From Acidovorax sp. (GTDB lineage: Bacteria; Pseudomonadota; Gammaproteobacteria; Burkholderiales; Burkholderiaceae_C), in NCBI GenBank assembly GCA_030692685.1, contig JAUXZO010000160.1:1-64000 (forward strand): a DNA stretch of 64,000 nucleotides. The letters run 5' to 3'. Positions 58,282 to 64,000 of this stretch are shown here, one piece after another. Position 1 is the first letter of the stretch; the number at the start of each line of letters is the position of its first letter. A program made the position numbers and the translations under genes. The notes under the pieces were generated by a model. That model was not told where the DNA came from. It did no database searches and was given only the letters and a program-made list of their open reading frames with translations.

Positions 58282-59033
58282 CCGGCTGGCAAACCCTGTT
58301 TTACAAAGAAGTGCTGCGTTTCTGGAAGGTCAGCTTTCAGACTGTTGCCGCGCCCGTGCTCACCGCCGTTTTGTATTTGCTGATCTTCGGCCATGTGCTG
58401 GAAGACCACGTGAAGGTGTACGACAGCATCAGCTACACCGCGTTCCTGGTACCGGGCCTGGTGATGATGAGCGTGTTGCAGAACGCGTTTGCCAACAGCT
58501 CGTCGAGCCTGATCCAGAGCAAGATCATGGGCAGCCTGGTGTTCGTGCTGCTGACCCCGCTGTCGCACTGGGCCTGGTTTGTGGCGTACGTGGGCTCGTC
58601 CATGGTGCGGGGGCTGGTGGTGGGGCTGGGCGTGTTCATCGTCACGCTGGCCTTTGCGCGGCCCGAGTTTGCGGCGCCGCTGTGGATTCTGGCTTTTGCC
58701 GTGCTGGGTGCCGGCTTGCTGGCCACGCTGGGGCTGATAGCCGGTCTCTGGGCTGACAAGTTCGATCAACTCGCGGCTTTTCAGAACTTTGTGGTCGTGC
58801 CCATGACGTTCCTCTCGGGCGTGTTTTATTCCATCCAGTCGCTGCCACCGTTCTGGCAAACCGTGAGCCACCTCAATCCGTTTTTCTACATGATCGATGG
58901 CTTCCGCTATGGCTTTTTTGGCCAAAGCGATACTTCGCCTTGGCTTAGCCTCACCATCTTGGGCGCAGCCTGGCTGGCGGTGAGCTTCCTGGCAGTGCAT
59001 CTGCTGCGCATCGGCTACAAAATCAGAAACTGA
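58278..59033 (+). CDS. ABC-2 type exporter permease (YadH/NodJ-type)
   Basis: The 251-residue membrane protein has six predicted membrane segments of the ABC-2 family, with FLVPGLVMMSVLQNAFANSS and FVVVPMTFLSGVFYSIQSLP. Together with the preceding ATPase it forms an export-type transporter. The substrate is unknown; a role in lipid or envelope export is suggested only by its position beside mla. Confidence 0.9.
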   Translation: MTGWQTLFYKEVLRFWKVSFQTVAAPVLTAVLYLLIFGHVLEDHVKVYDSISYTAFLVPGLVMMSVLQNAFANSSSSLIQSKIMGSLVFVLLTPLSHWAWFVAYVGSSMVRGLVVGLGVFIVTLAFARPEFAAPLWILAFAVLGAGLLATLGLIAGLWADKFDQLAAFQNFVVVPMTFLSGVFYSIQSLPPFWQTVSHLNPFFYMIDGFRYGFFGQSDTSPWLSLTILGAAWLAVSFLAVHLLRIGYKIRN

Positions 59034-59034
59034 C

Positions 59035-59277
59035 ATGACTGCTGACCAACTCAAAGACATCATCACCGCGGGCCTTGCCTGTGAACACATCACCCTCGAA
59101 GGCGATGGCCGCCACTGGTATGCCACCATCGTCTCGGCCGAGTTCGAGGGCAAGCGCGCCATTCAGCGCCACCAGCGCGTGTACGCCACACTGGGCGCCA
59201 AAATGCACACCGACGAGGTGCATGCGCTGTCGATGAAGACCTTCACGCCCGCCGAGTGGGCGGCGCAGGGGCAATAA
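59035..59277 (+). CDS. ibaG: BolA-family protein, IbaG type
   Basis: The 80-residue protein has the BolA fold: HITLEGDGRHWYATIVSAEF, FEGKRAIQRHQRVYATLG and THDEVH-like MHTDEVHALSMKTFTP. IbaG binds iron-sulfur clusters with monothiol glutaredoxins. The mla-ibaG-murA order is conserved across beta- and gammaproteobacteria. It starts 1 bp after the permease stop. Confidence 0.92.
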   Translation: MTADQLKDIITAGLACEHITLEGDGRHWYATIVSAEFEGKRAIQRHQRVYATLGAKMHTDEVHALSMKTFTPAEWAAQGQ

Positions 59278-59313
59278 GCACTCCCACCGGCCCACCGCGT
59301 AGTTACTCATCTA

Positions 59314-59365
59314 TTGATAGCTGCTAGCGCTTGATAGATAAGCGCTAGAGGCCATTTTCATTCAT
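59314..59365 (-). repeat. Dispersed palindromic element, copy 9
   Basis: Arms CTAGCGCTT (59324-59332) and AAGCGCTAG (59340-59348) enclose GATAGAT, with TTGATAGCTG on the left and AGGCCATTTTCATT on the right. It lies between ibaG and murA and ends about 20 bp before the murA start. Confidence 0.8.
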
Positions 59366-59382
59366 ATTTTTGGTTTTTTGAG

Positions 59383-60677
<1,295 letters not shown>

Positions 60678-60681
<4 letters not shown>

Positions 60682-61337
60682 GCAGCAACATGATCACCCT
60701 GGCGCTCTCCAAGGGCCGCATTTTTGAAGAAACCCTGCCCCTGCTGGCTGCCGCTGGCATCGAGGTGCTGGAAGACCCCGAAAAGTCGCGCAAGCTCATC
60801 TTGCCCACCAACCAGCCCAACGTGCGCGTGGTTCTGGTGCGCGCCACCGACGTGCCCACCTTTGTGGAATACGGCGGCGCCGTGATCGGCGTGACCGGCA
60901 CGGACACCCTCATCGAACACGGCGGCCAGGGCCTGTACCAGCCGCTCGATCTGCGCATTGCCAAGTGCCGCGTCAGCGTGGCCGTGCGCAATGACTTTGA
61001 CTACGAGCGCGCCGTCAAACAGGGCTCGCGCCTGAAGGTGGCCACCAAGTACACCAGCATCGCGCGCGATTTTTTCGCGACCAAGGGTGTGCACGTAGAC
61101 ATGGTCAAGCTCTACGGCAGCATGGAACTGGCGCCGCTGATTGGCCTGGCCGATGCCATCGTTGATCTGGTGTCCACCGGCAACACGCTCAAGGCCAACC
61201 ACCTCGTGGAGGTCGAACGCATCATGGACATCAGCTCCTACCTCGTGGTCAACCAGGCCGCGCTCAAGCTCAAGCAAGCACCGCTGCGCCGCATCATTGA
61301 TGCGTTTGCGTCGGCCATTCCTGCTGAAACCAACTGA
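60678..61337 (+). CDS. hisG: ATP phosphoribosyltransferase, short form
   Basis: The 219-residue HisG catalyses the first step of histidine synthesis. [38 protein letters not shown] and [19 protein letters not shown] are diagnostic. The protein is the short form without the C-terminal regulatory domain, so it should need HisZ, which is not in this window. The ATG overlaps the murA stop by 4 bp. Confidence 0.96.
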
Positions 61338-61357
61338 ACTCCACTCCCATCCATACT

Positions 61358-62737
61358 ATGACTTTGGTAGCTGCTCCCGCCCGACTGTCAACCGCTGCAG
61401 CCACTTTTGAGGCTGAATTCGCAGCCCGCCTGCACTGGTCTGCCGACACCGACGCGGCCATCGAGCAGCGGGTGGCCGACATCCTTGCCGACGTGCAAAC
61501 ACGCGGCGATGCGGCCGTGCTGGAGTACACCGCGCGTTTTGACGGCCTTTCGGCCCCGAACATGGCCGCGCTGGAGCTGACGCAAGCCGACTTCAAAGCC
61601 GCGTTCGACGCCATTCCCGAGGCCCAGCGCGATGCCTTGCAGGCAGCCGCCAAGCGTGTACGCAGCTACCACGAGGCACAGAAAAAAGTCTGTGGCGAAA
61701 GCTGGAGCTACCGCGACGAAGACGGCAACCTGCTGGGCCAGAAGGTCACGCCGGTGGACCGTGTGGGCATTTACGTGCCCGGCGGGAAGGCGGCGTACCC
61801 GTCCAGCCTGCTGATGAACGCCATCCCGGCACACGTGGCGGGCGTGCAAGAAATCATCATGGTCGTGCCTACGCCCGTGCGCGGCAGTGTGGCCACCGGT
61901 GGCTCGGGCGCGCAACTGGCGTCGGACAAGGGCGAGCGCAACGACCTGGTGCTGGCTGCGGCCTATGTGGCAGGTGTTACCCGTGCCTTCACCATCGGCG
62001 GCGCCCAGGCGATCGCTGCCCTGGCCTATGGCACCGCGACCGTGCCCAAGGTCGACAAGATCACAGGCCCGGGCAACGCCTACGTGGCCAGCGCCAAGAA
62101 GCGGGTGTTTGGCACGGTGGGCATCGACATGATCGCGGGCCCCTCAGAGATTTTGGTGCTGGCCGATGGCACCACGCCGCCCGACTGGGTGGCGATGGAC
62201 CTGTTCAGCCAGGCCGAACACGACGAGCTGGCCCAGAGCATTTTGCTGTGCCCAGACGCCGCCTACATCGACGCCGTGCAGCGCGAAATCGACCGCTTGC
62301 TGCCCACGATGCCTCGCGCCGAGATCATCGCCAAGAGCCTCAACGGCCGTGGCGCGCTGATCCTGACCAAGGACATGGAAGAAGCCTGCGCCATCAGCAA
62401 CCGCATCGCGCCGGAGCATCTGGAAGTCAGCAGCAACGACCCGCACCGCTGGGAGCCGCTGCTGCGCCACGCCGGGGCGATCTTCCTGGGCGCTTACACC
62501 AGCGAGAGCCTGGGCGACTATTGCGCCGGCCCCAACCACGTGTTGCCCACCAGCGGCACGGCACGTTTCAGCTCGCCGCTGGGTGTGTACGACTTTCAAA
62601 AGCGCAGCAGCCTCATCGAAGTGAGCGAGGCGGGTGCGCAGGTGTTGGGCGTCATCGCCGCCGAGCTGGCCTACGGCGAAGGTTTGCAGGCACACGCCCA
62701 GGCGGCCGAGATGCGCCTGAAGCCCAAGCAGGAGTGA
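61358..62737 (+). CDS. hisD: Histidinol dehydrogenase
   Basis: The 459-residue zinc enzyme performs the last two oxidations of histidine synthesis. [46 protein letters not shown] and [16 protein letters not shown] are conserved. It follows hisG by 20 bp. hisC, which often comes next, is absent; an inverted gene follows. Confidence 0.97.
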   Translation: MTLVAAPARLSTAAATFEAEFAARLHWSADTDAAIEQRVADILADVQTRGDAAVLEYTARFDGLSAPNMAALELTQADFKAAFDAIPEAQRDALQAAAKRVRSYHEAQKKVCGESWSYRDEDGNLLGQKVTPVDRVGIYVPGGKAAYPSSLLMNAIPAHVAGVQEIIMVVPTPVRGSVATGGSGAQLASDKGERNDLVLAAAYVAGVTRAFTIGGAQAIAALAYGTATVPKVDKITGPGNAYVASAKKRVFGTVGIDMIAGPSEILVLADGTTPPDWVAMDLFSQAEHDELAQSILLCPDAAYIDAVQREIDRLLPTMPRAEIIAKSLNGRGALILTKDMEEACAISNRIAPEHLEVSSNDPHRWEPLLRHAGAIFLGAYTSESLGDYCAGPNHVLPTSGTARFSSPLGVYDFQKRSSLIEVSEAGAQVLGVIAAELAYGEGLQAHAQAAEMRLKPKQE

Positions 62738-62743
62738 GGCCGC

Positions 62744-62768
62744 TCGCGGGGTCGACTCGGCCCCGCGA
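62744..62768. terminator. Possible terminator hairpin after hisD
   Basis: TCGCGGGG (62744-62751) pairs perfectly with CCCCGCGA (62761-62768). There is no T-tract, so termination strength is doubtful. It lies 6 bp after the hisD stop. Confidence 0.4.
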
Positions 62769-62806
62769 AGTCTCAGGGCGTTGGCAGGGTCTTGGCCTGT
62801 CACGGT

Positions 62807-63646
62807 CTAGGCAGGGCGCGTTGCCCCCGGGCGTTCACCGGTGGCGCCCTTGATCCAGTTAAAGCAGCCAAACGCCATGCCGGACTGGCTGACCAGCATG
62901 GCGCCATCGCGGTAAAGGCCCCAGGCCGACGCGTACTCCGGCATCTTCACTGCCCACATGCCGCCCGAACGGTCCACCCATAGCACCCGCGCATCCACGC
63001 GCGCCAGCGCATTGAAAGCCTGCGCAGGCGTCACACCCGGAGCGAAAAGCACGGTGACCTGGTCGTTGTCCCCTGCGGGCAGTGCGGCCATCGGCACCGC
63101 CACCAGCACGGCCAGGCCCAGGCTGGCCGCCGCGTGGCGGCCGCGCCGAGCACTGGCTTCCCCGGGCCCCCCCTCTGCGGTGTCCGGTCCGTTGCGGCGC
63201 ACCCACCAGCCCGCGAGCACGGGCAACACGCCAAACACCACAAACCAGGCCAGGTCCCACAGCAACGGCTGGGGCGAATCGACCTTCACGCGGTGGATAC
63301 CGGTGACCCAGTGCGAGACCACCGCATCGATCATGTGCCAGCTGCCGAAGCCCACCAGGGCCATGCCCCACAGCGTGCGGCCAGCGTCTGCACGGGTCAA
63401 GGCCGCGCGGCGGCGCCACAGTTGATACAGGGCGATGGCGGCGATCACATACATCAGCGCGTGAAACAGCCCGTCGGCCAGGATCTGCAGGCGCATGTCC
63501 TGCGCCGCGTCCACGCTGGAGAGCAGGTGGTGCCACTGCAAAATCTGGTGCAGCAGGATGCCGTCAAAGAACCCGCCCAACGCGAAGCCCAGGAAAAAGC
63601 CGGTCCCGACGAGGGGCCGGGCAGCGAAAGTGGTAGGCGTTGGCAT
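62807..63646 (-). CDS. DUF2243 membrane protein with C-terminal extension
   Basis: The 279-residue protein has a DUF2243 core (about 1-165) of four membrane segments with conserved His in LHQILQWHHLL, ILADGLFHALMYV and GFGSWHMIDAVVSHW. A further membrane segment (about 180-195) and a soluble tail of some 85 residues (VTVLFAPGVTPAQAFNALAR and VKMPEYASAWGLYRDGAMLV) follow. The His-rich membrane helices might bind haem or metal. Function is unknown. Most DUF2243 proteins that I know of lack the tail. Confidence 0.7.
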   Translation of the reverse strand: MPTPTTFAARPLVGTGFFLGFALGGFFDGILLHQILQWHHLLSSVDAAQDMRLQILADGLFHALMYVIAAIALYQLWRRRAALTRADAGRTLWGMALVGFGSWHMIDAVVSHWVTGIHRVKVDSPQPLLWDLAWFVVFGVLPVLAGWWVRRNGPDTAEGGPGEASARRGRHAAASLGLAVLVAVPMAALPAGDNDQVTVLFAPGVTPAQAFNALARVDARVLWVDRSGGMWAVKMPEYASAWGLYRDGAMLVSQSGMAFGCFNWIKGATGERPGATRPA

Positions 63647-63746
63647 GAAAGCTCCTTGCAGCGTTGACAGGTGTGCGGCAAGGCCATCCTAGGCAGGGCA
63701 GGTCAATCGATCCGCGCGACTGCACCCCGGAGCGCTGTAGGACTTG

Positions 63747-64000
63747 TCAGGCGCCCATCGCACGGACCGTGCCCATGGCGGCCACGGGCGATGGTGTCGT
63801 GGCGGCGCGCACGGGGGCCGCATTGGCATTGCGGTCGGCCCGCACATGCTGGGCCCAGTTGAGCCTTGCTGGGCGCTGCCCCTCGGCGCTGACGCGCAAC
63901 CGCACCGGCCCGGTGAACGAAAGGCGCTGGCCTGCCTCCAGAAAATAATCTTCCAGCAGGCCATCGCAGGTTACCCAGACGCGCCCTTGTTCCACTTCGA
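63747..64000 (-). CDS. DUF2917-like small protein, possibly 5'-truncated by the window edge
   Basis: The frame encodes EQGRVWVTCDGLLEDYFLEA and GQRLSFTGPVRLRVSAEG, resembling DUF2917 proteins, small cupin-like domains of betaproteobacteria. It ends TGA at 63749-63747. A GTG at 63995 could be the start, but the frame stays open to the window edge, so the true start may lie beyond. Function is unknown. Confidence 0.55.
   Translation of the reverse strand, partial: EVEQGRVWVTCDGLLEDYFLEAGQRLSFTGPVRLRVSAEGQRPARLNWAQHVRADRNANAAPVRAATTPSPVAAMGTVRAMGA

Overview
The window looks like a chromosome segment of a betaproteobacterium of the family Comamonadaceae, most like Acidovorax and relatives. The basis is high GC, the gene orders pilMNOPQ-(aroK)-aroB-dgt-gltBD and mlaFEDACB-ABC-bolA-murA-hisG-hisD, the protein sequences, and a dispersed palindromic repeat with an AGCGCTT/AAGCGCT core between genes. 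It is mostly core metabolism and envelope genes. No rRNA, tRNA, CRISPR array or prophage was seen.

Layout. 0-10 kb: 3' end of etfA, a Bug-type solute-binding protein, an RpiR/SIS regulator divergent from an AfuABC/Fbp-type ABC importer with transaldolase behind it, then a Cache chemoreceptor. A two-repeat Pho box lies upstream of the importer. 10-16 kb: an NAD cluster (pncA-pncB-nadE-nadM/Nudix) divergent from an NrtR-type regulator with a degenerate Nudix box. 16-20 kb: a haem-containing diguanylate cyclase, a hemerythrin, a DUF1328 membrane peptide and metK with a structured leader. 20-31 kb: two LpxL-type acyltransferases, an alpha/beta hydrolase, engB, cytochrome c4, the ResB/CcsB cytochrome c maturation pair, MsrPQ, a di-iron beta-lactamase-fold (ODP) protein under a near-ideal FNR promoter, lptM and cyaY. 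31-46 kb: PBP1A, pilMNOPQ, an Ig-like (Big_1) surface lipoprotein, a decayed aroK, aroB, dgt, DUF1415, a methyltransferase and a RAYT transposase. From about 33 to 41 kb the base composition is visibly more AT-rich. 46-53 kb: gltBD. 53-64 kb: the mla lipid-transport operon, an export-type ABC pair, bolA/ibaG, murA, hisG and hisD, then DUF2243 and DUF2917 genes.

Most notable points. (1) The importer near 2.6-7.1 kb has a Pho box, a divergent phosphosugar-type regulator, transaldolase downstream and no iron-binding tyrosine pair in its binding protein. Together these suggest a phosphate-starvation-induced importer of a phosphorylated carbohydrate or other organophosphate. (2) aroK, normally between pilQ and aroB, is present only as frameshifted remnants with a destroyed P-loop. 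A Big_1 lipoprotein with a G8 tract near its start sits between it and pilQ. (3) Nine copies of a roughly 45-bp palindromic element lie between genes, several supplying or abutting the stop codon of the neighbouring gene, and one directly follows a RAYT gene. (4) The di-iron ODP protein has an FNR box in exact class II geometry.
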